64,000 nucleotides of DNA from Sphingomonas sp. MA1305 (GTDB lineage Bacteria > Pseudomonadota > Alphaproteobacteria > Sphingomonadales > Sphingomonadaceae): positions 1,364,001-1,428,000 of the forward strand of contig NZ_RCVT01000001.1 in assembly GCF_016107325.1 (NCBI RefSeq), given 5' to 3'. A model generated the notes under the pieces. That model was not told where the DNA came from. It worked only from the letters and a program-made list of their open reading frames with translations, and ran no database searches. The position numbers and the translations under genes were made by a program. Positions 25,208 to 33,317 of the stretch are shown here, piece by piece; the stretch's first letter is position 1; each line of letters begins with the position of its first letter.

Positions 25208-26878
25208 ATGCGCTCAAGCGCGGTCATGTCGCTCCTCCTCTATCCGATCGCCGCGGGCACCGGTCTGCTCGCCGCCACCAAGGGCCGCCAGCGTCTCGCG
25301 CTGTCGCGCGCCAAGCATCGCTCGCTCGGCGGCCATGTCCGCATGGCCAAGCGTATCGCCGGCCTGATCCCCTTTTACGAATACGGCCCCGATCGCTTCT
25401 TCCGCGCCGACGACGCGCCCGAGGAGATCGCCAGCCGCCGCCAGGCCGGCTTCGAGCGGCTCGGCGCCCTGTACGCGGAGCGCTTCGCCAGGACGCTCGC
25501 CCTTACCCGCGAAACCCGCGACGGCCTGTCCGACCTGCAGTTCACCGGCGTCTATCGCGTGCCCTTCCAGTTCAGCCGCCGCGTGCGCGAGTCGCTCGGC
25601 ACCGGTGCCTTCCTCGCCCGTTCCGAGGGGCCATGCGTCTACGATCTCGACGACAACCGGCTGATCGACCTGACCGGCTCCTACGGCGTCAACCTGCTCG
25701 GTTATGAGGCGTACAAGCGGATGATCCGGGAGGGCGCGGCGCTGGTCGAGCAATTGGGTCCGGTGCTTGGCGGGCTGCACCCGGTGACGGCCGACAATGT
25801 CGCCCGCATTCGCGCGATATCCGGCATGGACGAGGTCTCGTTCCATATGTCCGGCACGGAGGCGGTGATGCAGGCGGTGCGGCTCGCCCGCTATCACACC
25901 CGCCGTCGCCGCATCGTCCGCTTCGCCGGCGCCTATCACGGCTGGTGGGGCGACGTGCAGCCGGGGATCGGCAACCCCGTTCCCGCCGACGGCACGCTGA
26001 CGCTCGCGGATCAGTCCGAGCAGACGCTCCGCGTGCTCGCCAGCCGCAAGGACATCGCCTGCGTGCTGGTCAACCCCCTGCAGGCGATGCACCCCAATGG
26101 CGCCGCGCCATCCGACGGCCAGCTGGTCGACGGCGGCCGCACGGCGGCGGCCGATCGCGAGGCCTATGGCGCTTGGCTGCGCCGGCTGGCGGAGGTGTGC
26201 CGCGGCAACGGCATCGTGCTGATCCTCGACGAGGTGTTCGTCGGCTTCCGCCTCGCGCGTGGCGGTGCCGCGGAATATTTCGGGGTCACGCCGGATCTCG
26301 TCACCTATGGCAAGACGCTCGGCGGCGGCCTGCCGGTCGGCGTACTCGCCGGCCGTGCCGCGCTGATGAAGCGCTGGCGCGACGATCGCCCCGTCGACAT
26401 CTGCTTCGCGCGCGGCACGTTCAACGCCCATCCCTATGTCATGGGCGCGATGAACGCCTTCCTGCGGCACCTCGACACGCCCGAGGGGCAGGCGCTGTAC
26501 GACGGTCTGGACGAACGCTGGCACGACCGCGCGGCGCGACTCAACGCCGCGCTCGCCGCGGAGGAGTTGCCGGTGCGGGTGGCCAATCTCCAGACGATCT
26601 GGACCGTCCTCTACGACGCGCCATCGGCCTATAATTGGATGCTGCAATATTACCTCCGCGCCGAGGGGCTGGCGCTGAGCTGGGTCGGCACCGGGCGGCT
26701 GATCTTCAGCCTCGACATCGACGACACGCTGTTCGCGGAGATCGTCGAACGCTTCGTCGCCGCGGTACGGGCGATGCAGGCGGATGGCTGGTTCTGGCAT
26801 CCCGAGGGCATCACCAACAAACAGGTGCGGCGGCGGCTGCTGCGCGAATCGATCGCCGTGCGGCTGGGCCGCCGCTGA
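25208..26878 (+). CDS. Class-III PLP aminotransferase, GSA-aminomutase-like with N-terminal extension
   Basis: A 556-residue protein, about 130 residues longer than glutamate-1-semialdehyde aminomutase (HemL). The PLP lysine is K369 in VTYGKTLGGGLPVG, with phosphate-binding SGTEAVM (about 218-224), VRFAGAYHGWW and LILDEVFVGFRLARGG (about 337-352). The first 130 residues hold no recognised domain, start MRSSAVMSLLLYPIAAGTG (a hydrophobic patch that could touch membrane) and include GLIPFYEYGPDRFFRADD. Housekeeping HemL is not expected here with this extension, so a lipid or secondary substrate is more likely. The start is ATG 25208 or 25226. It stands divergent from the PSD-like gene, which suggests shared control. 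Confidence 0.85.
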   Translation: MRSSAVMSLLLYPIAAGTGLLAATKGRQRLALSRAKHRSLGGHVRMAKRIAGLIPFYEYGPDRFFRADDAPEEIASRRQAGFERLGALYAERFARTLALTRETRDGLSDLQFTGVYRVPFQFSRRVRESLGTGAFLARSEGPCVYDLDDNRLIDLTGSYGVNLLGYEAYKRMIREGAALVEQLGPVLGGLHPVTADNVARIRAISGMDEVSFHMSGTEAVMQAVRLARYHTRRRRIVRFAGAYHGWWGDVQPGIGNPVPADGTLTLADQSEQTLRVLASRKDIACVLVNPLQAMHPNGAAPSDGQLVDGGRTAAADREAYGAWLRRLAEVCRGNGIVLILDEVFVGFRLARGGAAEYFGVTPDLVTYGKTLGGGLPVGVLAGRAALMKRWRDDRPVDICFARGTFNAHPYVMGAMNAFLRHLDTPEGQALYDGLDERWHDRAARLNAALAAEELPVRVANLQTIWTVLYDAPSAYNWMLQYYLRAEGLALSWVGTGRLIFSLDIDDTLFAEIVERFVAAVRAMQADGWFWHPEGITNKQVRRRLLRESIAVRLGRR

Positions 26879-26885
26879 CACGAGA

Positions 26886-26909
26886 AGGGGCGGCCGCGGC
26901 GCCGCCCCT
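26886..26909. terminator. Hairpin between convergent genes, candidate bidirectional terminator
   Basis: AGGGGCGGC and GCCGCCCCT are perfect 9-base arms around a CGCGGC loop. There is no T-run on either side, so it would be a weak Rho-independent terminator. It lies between the stops of the aminotransferase and the Mpo1-like gene. Confidence 0.45.
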
Positions 26910-26934
26910 CCCGCTCCGCCACGATGCCGACGCG

Positions 26935-27543
26935 TCAGCCGTGTGCGACCGCGTCGGGGTCGTCGAACCGCTCGCCGCGCAGCAATCGGCCGGGCGCACT
27001 CTTGTACATCTTGAAATCGTTGAACGGGTCGGTGACGATCTTCGTCGCCCAGACCAGCCCGGTCTCGATGTCGCGCTGGAAGAACAGCTGCACCGAGCGG
27101 AAGACGATGGCCCCCGCGCCGAGGAACAGCCAAGCGGTCCCGACGCGGCGCAGCGTCGTCTGCCACCCGTCCGGCGCGGCCAGCAGCCCGCCCAGCGTCG
27201 GCGCCAGGAACAGCGCCACCGGGATCGCCGCCCACAGGCTCATCAGCACGACCTTGCGCGCCAGATTGTAACCGACCTTGATCTCTTCCTTATGCTCGTG
27301 GCTCGCGTCGTTTTTATGGTCGTAGCCCTTGGGCTCGAAGAAGAAATGCCCCGCCTGGCGGCTCGTCATCGCCACCCCCCAGGCGAGCAGGCTCGCCACC
27401 GCGGTGTCGACGAACAGCAAGGCATAGGCCGTCAGGAACGTGCAGGCGCTGACGAAGTGAAGGCTCTGGTTGACCAGGCTGTGATGATAATAGCGATGAT
27501 CGTCCCACCGCTGTTCGGCGAGCTGCGCGCGGAAATTGGTCAT
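26935..27543 (-). CDS. Mpo1/DUF962-like multi-spanning membrane protein
   Basis: A 202-residue membrane protein with about four hydrophobic segments (residues 28-46, 48-62, 94-120, 138-154). It begins MTNFRAQLAEQRWDDHRYYH, and the HHSLVNQSLHFVSACTFL segment fits the His/Asn/His pattern of DUF962, the family of yeast Mpo1, an Fe(II) dioxygenase of 2-hydroxy fatty acids. RQAGHFFFEPKGYDHKN is similar to the second metal-binding part. If real, the activity would suit an organism rich in 2-hydroxy fatty acids such as a sphingomonad. The match is moderate only. Its ATG overlaps the stop of pmtA by 4 bases, so the two are coupled. Confidence 0.55.
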   Translation of the reverse strand: MTNFRAQLAEQRWDDHRYYHHSLVNQSLHFVSACTFLTAYALLFVDTAVASLLAWGVAMTSRQAGHFFFEPKGYDHKNDASHEHKEEIKVGYNLARKVVLMSLWAAIPVALFLAPTLGGLLAAPDGWQTTLRRVGTAWLFLGAGAIVFRSVQLFFQRDIETGLVWATKIVTDPFNDFKMYKSAPGRLLRGERFDDPDAVAHG

Positions 27544-28202
27544 TGCACCTGATCCTGTACCGAGGCGGTCTTGGCGAAACGGACGAGCGAGAAGTGACCG
27601 AGCGGCGGGATCGGCCGCGCCTCGATCAGCGTCACGTCGGCACGCCCCGCCGCCCAATCCTCATAGAGCGAAAACGGAAAGTCGGTGCGGAAGCCGAGCC
27701 GGCTGGTGATCGGCATCAGCCCCTTTTCGATTTTGCCGCGCAACCCGCCGCTGGCGCTGACGCGGGTGGTGACGACGATCTCCCCACCGGGGCGGCAGAC
27801 ACGGGCGAATTCGTCGAGCGCCCGCTCCGGGTGCGGCACCGCCGACACGACATATTGCGCGACCACGCAGTCGAAGGCGTTGTCCGGATAATGGAGCGCC
27901 TCGGCATCGCCGACCTCGATCGCCTCGACATTGTCGAGCTTCAGGCGGCGGACCCGATCACGCGCCTTGCCCAGCATGTCCTCGGAAATGTCGACGCCGA
28001 CGATGCGGCTATCCGCCGAATAGCCGGGCAGCGAGATGCCGGTGCCGACGCCGACCTCCAGGATGCGCCTGCCGACGCCTTCCGCCGCCCGGATTGCCGC
28101 GGCGCGGCCCTGGCGAAACACCGGGCCGAAGACGAGGTCGTAGACCGGCGCCCAACGATCATAGGCCTTGGCGACGCCGGCGGTGTTCATCTGTACTGAC
28201 AA
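27540..28202 (-). CDS. pmtA: Phosphatidylethanolamine N-methyltransferase (Rhodobacter type), TTG start
   Basis: PmtA methylates phosphatidylethanolamine three times with SAM to form phosphatidylcholine. The 220-residue class-I methyltransferase resembles the soluble Rhodobacter sphaeroides type. It has YDRWAPVYDLVFGPVFRQGR (residues 14-33), the SAM motif ILEVGVGTGISLPGY (about 47-61), VGVDISEDMLGKAR and VCRPGGEIVVTTRV. The TTG 28202 codon lies 7 bases after a perfect AAGGAG; the ATG at 28190 would be 19 bases away, so the TTG is preferred. It is followed by the Mpo1-like gene with a stop-start overlap. The PSD-like gene 3 kb away would supply its substrate. Confidence 0.87.
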   Translation of the reverse strand: MSVQMNTAGVAKAYDRWAPVYDLVFGPVFRQGRAAAIRAAEGVGRRILEVGVGTGISLPGYSADSRIVGVDISEDMLGKARDRVRRLKLDNVEAIEVGDAEALHYPDNAFDCVVAQYVVSAVPHPERALDEFARVCRPGGEIVVTTRVSASGGLRGKIEKGLMPITSRLGFRTDFPFSLYEDWAAGRADVTLIEARPIPPLGHFSLVRFAKTASVQDQVQ

Positions 28203-28310
28203 GAAGATGCTCCTTCACACGTCACAATTCGTGTCACATCTTCCTCAGCGCTGTGGCAGCCGTCCGTGTCAGTTGGGCTACCTTTACGCGACAGTCGCCT
28301 TCATAAATCG

Positions 28311-28324
28311 GACACTATAGTGTC
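28311..28324. promoter_or_regulatory. Perfect 14-bp palindrome GACACTATAGTGTC
   Basis: This perfect palindrome lies in the divergent region between pmtA (minus) and the small lipoprotein (plus). GTGTC/GACAC half-sites are also seen nearby (near 28232 and 28266). It is about 84 bp upstream of the lipoprotein start and may be an operator for either gene. The regulator is unknown. The surrounding gap 28203-28407 (205 bp) holds no other gene I can support. Confidence 0.5.
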
Positions 28325-28407
28325 ATGCGCGCGGGTCAGCGCCGCGGGGCGACACGCGGCCTTTGGCTCGGACAGGCGTTGTTGCATCGTATGCAAAGGG
28401 AGGCACG

Positions 28408-28764
28408 ATGATGACGAACCGGACGATCGGACTCTTGGCGCCGATGGCGCTGGCGCTACTCGCAAGCGCCTGCAACTCGACGGAGCCGGCACCCGCCGGC
28501 AATCAAGCCGCTGCCGCAGCCCCCAAGCCGGGTGGCTTCGCCGCCAAGGTCGTCGCACTGTCGGAAGGTCAGCGCCAGGGTGTGATGCTGCGCGCGATCC
28601 GCGATGCCGGCCACCAATGTCAGGGCGTGGCCGGCACCCGCCGCCAGCCGCAGGGTGTCAACGGCCTGCCCGCATGGGCCGCGACCTGCGAGGATGGCAG
28701 CAACTGGCTGGTGTCGTTCGGCGACGACGGCATGGCGCGCGTAACGGGGCTGCCGGCGCGATAA
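28408..28764 (+). CDS. Small lipoprotein of unknown function
   Basis: A 118-residue lipoprotein. The signal sequence ends in the lipobox LLASAC (Cys22), with N, S after Cys, so outer-membrane sorting is expected. An Ala/Pro-rich linker (residues 26-42) precedes a compact domain with EGQRQGVMLRAIRDAGHQC and WAATCEDGSNWLVSFGDDG, in which two cysteines could pair. This resembles small sphingomonad lipoproteins without assigned function. GGGAGG lies just upstream of adjacent ATGs 28408/28411. It is convergent with the M1 aminopeptidase gene across a 312-bp gap that holds a hairpin (28944-28981) and a repeated motif. Confidence 0.7.
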   Translation: MMTNRTIGLLAPMALALLASACNSTEPAPAGNQAAAAAPKPGGFAAKVVALSEGQRQGVMLRAIRDAGHQCQGVAGTRRQPQGVNGLPAWAATCEDGSNWLVSFGDDGMARVTGLPAR

Positions 28765-28934
28765 CGCCCGCCCGCGCGCAGCACCCTCGAGCGAGGTTCA
28801 ATTAGGCTGAATATTCTCCCGCTTACGGGAACGGGCCGGCGGAGCGGGCTTAGCAAACGCGACGTCGCGTGGAATTCCGCTCCGTCGGCGCCGCCACGCT
28901 GCCACCACCGCCGGCGGGAAGGTCGAAGAAACCA

Positions 28935-29059
28935 CTGTCCTACAGAGCGTCGGTGTGCCTAGGCTCACCGACGCTCTTTCTCACCGTTCAACTGCCTTCG
29001 CGATCGACCGCCGTCGGGAGGAGAGAATCCCCGTCTAGGCGTCAATTCTGTCAAGACTC
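28935..29059 (-). repeat. Compound motif copy 1 (TTGACAGAATTGACGCCT .. CTGTAGGACAG)
   Basis: On the minus strand, beginning 17 bases after the aminopeptidase stop, the sequence reads GAGTCTTGACAGAATTGACG, then about 50 bases later GTGAGAAAGAGCGTC, a perfect 11-bp stem-loop, and CTGTAGGACAG. The same modules occur in the same order at 40939-41107. TTGAC is directly repeated within the first module with a 9-base period. The element is not explained by a gene. It could be a small RNA, a promoter-leader cassette or a decayed mobile element. Confidence 0.6.
28944..28981 (+). terminator. Strong hairpin with T-rich tail, candidate terminator
   Basis: GAGCGTCGGTG and CACCGACGCTC form an 11-bp perfect stem with a 10-base loop, followed on the plus strand by TTTCTC. 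It could end transcription from the small lipoprotein 180 bases upstream. It coincides with the stem of the compound motif on the minus strand, so its role may instead be in that element. Confidence 0.5.
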
Positions 29060-29076
29060 GCGCTTGCGCGCCGGCC

Positions 29077-31674
29077 TCACTGCCCCAGCCAGCGTGCCAC
29101 CGCCGGACGCAGGCGATCGGCCGCCGCCTTGCGGACGGCGATGCTCGACAAGGTCCGCTTGACGCCGCCGCGCGAGGCTTCCGGAATATATTGGTCGGCA
29201 TAGGCCTGGATCTTGCCGGGCAACGCTGGGTCGTTCGATCCGCCGCCGAGCGCGACGATATAGCCGGCACGCTGGCTTTCCTCGACGAAGCCGTTGACCA
29301 GGTCACGGTTCGCCACCGCCCAGTCGAACGCCATGTCGGGGTGGAAGGCCGAAACGCTGCGCAGCAGCGAGGCCTTCTGTGGCGTGGTCAATTGATTGCT
29401 GCGCAGCAGTTCCAGCGCCCGCTGGGCGACCGCCGTGTCGCGGGTATAACCAAGCAGCCCGACGTAGCGGTTCTTCGCCACCGGGTTGGTCTCCGCCATG
29501 GTCAGCTTGAGCAGCTGGTCCCATTCCGCCGGCGTCGCGTTGATCGCGAAGGTCGACAGGATCGGGCTGCGGATCGCGGGCGGGATCGCCGTCGGATCGG
29601 TCGCCAGCTGCGCGACGTAGCGCCGCGCCTGTGCCGTCACTTCCGGATCGCCGTTGGCGCCCAACCGCCCGACCAGCGTTTCGCGCAGGTTGGAGATCGG
29701 TGCCGCTTCGCCGGGCTTGGCGGCGAAGCCGACCCGTTGCAGCACCGGTCCCAGCACCTTGACCGTGCGCTCGCGCAGCGGCTGTTCGAGCGGCGTGTTG
29801 GCGAACAGCCCGCTGAGGCTGCCGAGCCGACCGGCGACCACCTCCAGCTCCATCGGATCGGCGGCCGGCGTCACCTGCCCCATCACGTCGAAGAAGCGCG
29901 ACAGGTCCTGATAGCCGCCGGCGGCGAGCGCATAATCGTCGCCCAGCGTGCCCAGCCGATCGCGCAGCGACAGCTTGGTATAGTCGCGCACGATCGCGTC
30001 GTGGCCGGCCTGATCGTAGAGGACCCGCGTGTAGCTACCCTTGCCCTTGTCGAGGATCAGCGTCCCGCAACCCGGCACGGTGATTGTAGTCGCCGGCCCG
30101 GTGACCACGGCGCGGGTCTCGCCCCCACCGACCGTCCCCACAACGAGCGGCACGTGCCAGGTCTGCGGCGTCTTGGACGGCTGGTCGAGACCGAAACGCC
30201 CCTGCGCCAGCGTCGCGCTGGTGGTGCCGTTGACGCAGCGCGCAGTGGTCAGGCTGACCAGCGGCACGCCGCCCTGCAAGGTGAAGTCATGCGCGATGCC
30301 GGCGATCGGCGTGCCCGACGCCGCCGAAAGCTCTTCCCACAGCTGGTCGGTGACCGTGTTGCCGTATTTGTACTTCGCCATGTAGCGGCGGATACCGCTG
30401 CGGAAGGCGTCGGGGCCGAGCGTCGATTCGAGCATGCCGATCACCGCCTGCCCCTTGGAATAGGTGATGCCGTCGAAGGCCTCGGCCAGCTGGTCGACCG
30501 TCTCGACCTTGCGGATGATCGGATGCGTCGCCGCCGTCGCATCGATGCCCATCGCCGCCTCGCGGGCGCCGGCGACCTCTTCCGCACCCGCATTCCACGA
30601 CGGATTGAGGTCGTTGGAGGCCTTGCCCTCCATCCACGACGCGAAGCCCTCGTTCAGCCACAGATCGTCCCACCAGGCCATGGTGACGAGGTCGCCGAAC
30701 CACTGGTGCGCCATCTCGTGCGCGACGACGGTGAAGATGCGCTGGCGACCGCTTTCCGTCGCCCGCTTGGGATCGAACAGCAGCTCCGGCTCGAAATAGA
30801 AGATCGCGCCCCAATTCTCCATCGCGCTGAAGAACTGGCTCAATCCCGGACCGGCGATCATGTCGAGCTTGGGCAGCGGATAGGGCGTGCCGAAGTAATC
30901 GTTGTAATAGGTCAGCAGGCGCTTGGCGGACGCCAAAGCGTAATCGCCCTGATCGACGACGCCGCGGCGCGAGATCACGCCGATCTCGACGTTGCCGGCC
31001 TTGACCGTCTTGCGCTCGAGATCGCCCATGCCGAGGAACAGCAGATAGCTCGACATGACCGGCGTCTCGGCGAAGCTGTACAGCTGCTTGCCGTCCGCCT
31101 GGCTGGCGATGTTGGTCGCCGGCATGTTGGAGAAGGCGAGCTGCCCCTTGGGCGCGACCGCCTTCAGCCGGAACTTCGCCTTGAACGCGGGCTCGTCCCA
31201 CATCGGCGCGAAGCGGCGCGCGTCCGGCGCCTCGAACTGGGTCGCGAGCATCCGCGCCTTGGACCCGTCCTGATTGGTATAGTCGATCGCGAACAGGCCG
31301 GAGGCCGACTGGTTGATCGTCCCGGTCCAGCGCAGCGCGACCTGATGGCGGCCAACGCCCGCCGCCGCGGGCAGCGTCAGCGTCAGCTGCTGCGCTTCCG
31401 GGTTGAGCGTATAGGTCGCCGGCTTGCCATCGACGGTGGCGTTGGTGATGGTCAGATTGGCGGCGTTGAGCACGATGGTGCGCGTCGCGCTCTTGACGTC
31501 GACCGTTACCGTCTCGCTGCCGGAGAAGGTCATCGCCTGCGCATCGGGGGCGACGGTGATGTCGTAGAGCACGGGCACCACCGTCTTGGGCAGCGAACCC
31601 GCCGCCAGGGCGGGGGCCGAAACCGAAAAGGCGAGTGCAGCAGCAAAGGAGAGCTTCGAGACGGAGAGCTTCAT
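29077..31674 (-). CDS. M1 family metallo-aminopeptidase, exported
   Basis: A zinc aminopeptidase that removes N-terminal residues from peptides, exported by a signal peptide (MKLSVSKLSFAAALAFSVSA, cleavage near ALAAG). The zinc site HEMAHQWFGDLVTMAWWDDL then WLNEGFASW provides HExxH-x18-E at about residues 318-341. The exopeptidase GxMEN motif appears as SAMENWGAIF near 284-293. The C-terminal ERAP1-like helical domain runs from about 540 to 865. The length of 865 residues matches the family. Its sequence is closer to eukaryote-like M1 enzymes than to the cytosolic PepN of E. coli. It is a single gene: convergent with the lipoprotein, divergent from the nitronate-monooxygenase-like gene. Confidence 0.93.
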   Translation of the reverse strand: MKLSVSKLSFAAALAFSVSAPALAAGSLPKTVVPVLYDITVAPDAQAMTFSGSETVTVDVKSATRTIVLNAANLTITNATVDGKPATYTLNPEAQQLTLTLPAAAGVGRHQVALRWTGTINQSASGLFAIDYTNQDGSKARMLATQFEAPDARRFAPMWDEPAFKAKFRLKAVAPKGQLAFSNMPATNIASQADGKQLYSFAETPVMSSYLLFLGMGDLERKTVKAGNVEIGVISRRGVVDQGDYALASAKRLLTYYNDYFGTPYPLPKLDMIAGPGLSQFFSAMENWGAIFYFEPELLFDPKRATESGRQRIFTVVAHEMAHQWFGDLVTMAWWDDLWLNEGFASWMEGKASNDLNPSWNAGAEEVAGAREAAMGIDATAATHPIIRKVETVDQLAEAFDGITYSKGQAVIGMLESTLGPDAFRSGIRRYMAKYKYGNTVTDQLWEELSAASGTPIAGIAHDFTLQGGVPLVSLTTARCVNGTTSATLAQGRFGLDQPSKTPQTWHVPLVVGTVGGGETRAVVTGPATTITVPGCGTLILDKGKGSYTRVLYDQAGHDAIVRDYTKLSLRDRLGTLGDDYALAAGGYQDLSRFFDVMGQVTPAADPMELEVVAGRLGSLSGLFANTPLEQPLRERTVKVLGPVLQRVGFAAKPGEAAPISNLRETLVGRLGANGDPEVTAQARRYVAQLATDPTAIPPAIRSPILSTFAINATPAEWDQLLKLTMAETNPVAKNRYVGLLGYTRDTAVAQRALELLRSNQLTTPQKASLLRSVSAFHPDMAFDWAVANRDLVNGFVEESQRAGYIVALGGGSNDPALPGKIQAYADQYIPEASRGGVKRTLSSIAVRKAAADRLRPAVARWLGQ

Positions 31675-31796
31675 GAGCGACGGACATCCTCAGTCAGTGT
31701 ATGAGCGTGTTCCTACACCTTTGCCGGCGCCTCGCAAGCGCTCGGCACGGCCATCGTGCGCTGGACAGGGTGATCCGTTGCGCTAGAAAACCGATC

Positions 31797-32756
31797 ATGA
31801 CCCTGCCCGCCCCGCTCGATCGCCTGCGCCTGCCCGTCATCGGCTCGCCGCTGTTCATCATTTCCAATCCGGACCTGGTGATCGCGCAATGCAAGGCGGG
31901 GATCGTGGGCTCGTTTCCGGCGCTCAATGCGCGGCCACAGACGCTGCTCGACGAATGGCTGCATCGGATCACCGAGGAACTGGCCGCCTACAATCGCGAC
32001 CATCCCGACGCGCCGGCGGCCCCCTTCGCGGTCAACCAGATCGTCCATAAGTCCAACGACCGGCTCGAAGCGGATCTCGCCACCTGCGCCAAATGGCAGG
32101 TGCCGATCGTCATCACCTCGCTCGGCGCGCGGGAGGATCTCAACACCGCGGTGCATGGCTGGGGCGGCATCACGCTGCACGACGTCATCGACGACCGGTT
32201 TGCGCGCAAGGCGGTGGAAAAGGGCGCCGATGGCCTGATCGCCGTGGCGGCCGGGGCCGGCGGCCATGCCGGCCGGCTGTCGCCCTTCGCGATCGTGCAG
32301 GAAATCCGCCAGTGGTTCAATGGCCCGCTCGCCCTGTCCGGATCGATCGCCACTGGCGGCGCGATCCTCGCCGCGCAGGCGATGGGTGCCGACCTCGCCT
32401 ATATCGGCTCGCCCTTCATCGCGACCGAAGAGGCCAATGCCGCTCCCGCCTATAAGGATGCGGTGGTCGCGGCGCGGGCGGCGGACATCGTCTATTCGAA
32501 CCTGTTCACCGGCGTGCACGGCAATTATCTGCGTGCGTCGATCGAGGCGGCGGGACTCGATCCCGACCATCTGCCCGAAGGCGACCTCAAGACGATGGAC
32601 TTCGGCGGCGGCAACGGCAGCAAGGCCAAGGCGTGGCGCGACATCTGGGGTGCCGGTCAGGGCATCGGCGTAGTCGATCACGTGATGCCGGCCGCCGATC
32701 TCGTCGCGCGACTCAGCGACGAATATCGCGCCGCCCGCGATCGGCTTCATCGCTGA
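31797..32756 (+). CDS. Nitronate monooxygenase-family (NPD) FMN enzyme
   Basis: A 319-residue flavin TIM-barrel enzyme of the nitronate monooxygenase/2-nitropropane dioxygenase family, which oxidises alkyl nitronates or is of unknown substrate. The start MTLPAPLDRLRLPVIGSPLF shows the conserved N-terminal strand. QCKAGIVGSFPALNARP, the loop VAAGAGGHAGRLSPFA (with GGHAG, the FMN/active-site His) near residue 155, and GSIATGGAILAAQAMGADLAYIGSPFI (split: GSIATGGAILAAQAMGADLA and YIGSPFI) binding the phosphate are all present. Start ATG 31797; the frame is open to 31701 but overlaps promoter DNA. It is divergent from the aminopeptidase gene by about 120 bp. Confidence 0.87.
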   Translation: MTLPAPLDRLRLPVIGSPLFIISNPDLVIAQCKAGIVGSFPALNARPQTLLDEWLHRITEELAAYNRDHPDAPAAPFAVNQIVHKSNDRLEADLATCAKWQVPIVITSLGAREDLNTAVHGWGGITLHDVIDDRFARKAVEKGADGLIAVAAGAGGHAGRLSPFAIVQEIRQWFNGPLALSGSIATGGAILAAQAMGADLAYIGSPFIATEEANAAPAYKDAVVAARAADIVYSNLFTGVHGNYLRASIEAAGLDPDHLPEGDLKTMDFGGGNGSKAKAWRDIWGAGQGIGVVDHVMPAADLVARLSDEYRAARDRLHR

Positions 32757-32783
32757 TCGATGATCGGGCCGGGCGCGCTATAG

Positions 32784-33242
32784 TCAGAACGCCTGCGCCA
32801 GCCGGTCGTGCAGGCCATGCACCGGGCTCGGTGCCGCCATCATATCCTGTGCCGCATCGAGCAGGCCGACGCGGCGGTGGAGATCGGCGCTGGCCGCGAC
32901 CAGCGAGCGGGCACGCGGCGGCAGCGCTTGCAACAGGTCGGCATCGAATTGCGGCGCATGACCCAGCCGCCGTGCCGGATCGAGCGCATCCCGCTCGCGC
33001 ATTTCACCCGCGTCAACCGCGCGCTGGGTCAGCAGCCAGGCGATGACGTGCATCAGACGGGTCGTCACCTTCAGCGATTCGCACGAGAATCCGACCCGGA
33101 CCAGTGGATCGAGCGCGTCGCGCTCGGCACGGCCGTCTTCGTCGAAATAACCGCGCGCCTCGTCGGCGAGCAGCATCGCCTCCGTATAGAGCGTGTCGAG
33201 CAAGCGGGTGTGGATCGGTGATTCGCGGCGACGGATCGTCAT
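32784..33242 (-). CDS. DUF1465 family protein
   Basis: A 152-residue soluble, mostly helical protein starting MTIRRRESPIHTRLLDTLY. The DUF1465 pattern is clear: LYTEAMLLADEARGYFDEDG (about 19-38), FSCESLKVTTRLMHVIAWLL (about 52-71), then the conserved RERDALDPARRLG. The family is restricted to alphaproteobacteria and its members have been connected with cell division control, but no molecular activity is known to me. An ATG at 33269 is in frame, but 33242 fits the family start. It is followed on the same strand, upstream, by a small YdcH-like gene at 33318; the pair could be cotranscribed. Confidence 0.85.
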   Translation of the reverse strand: MTIRRRESPIHTRLLDTLYTEAMLLADEARGYFDEDGRAERDALDPLVRVGFSCESLKVTTRLMHVIAWLLTQRAVDAGEMRERDALDPARRLGHAPQFDADLLQALPPRARSLVAASADLHRRVGLLDAAQDMMAAPSPVHGLHDRLAQAF

Positions 33243-33317
33243 ACGGTCACCGGTGGCATAGGCCGGCATTCCGTCCCAGCATCAAGATCGCGCCATCTGT
33301 GCCGATCCGGGCCGTCG

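Noticed and set aside
28765-28940. Stretch after the small lipoprotein tested as SRP RNA, 6S RNA or tmRNA
   Set aside because: None of the conserved cores of these RNAs is present; only the compound motif and hairpin to the right stand out.
29191-31704. 837-codon open frame on plus opposite the M1 aminopeptidase
   Set aside because: Antisense shadow: composition is typical of GC-rich reverse frames, no ribosome-binding site or domain, while the minus frame has intact catalytic motifs.
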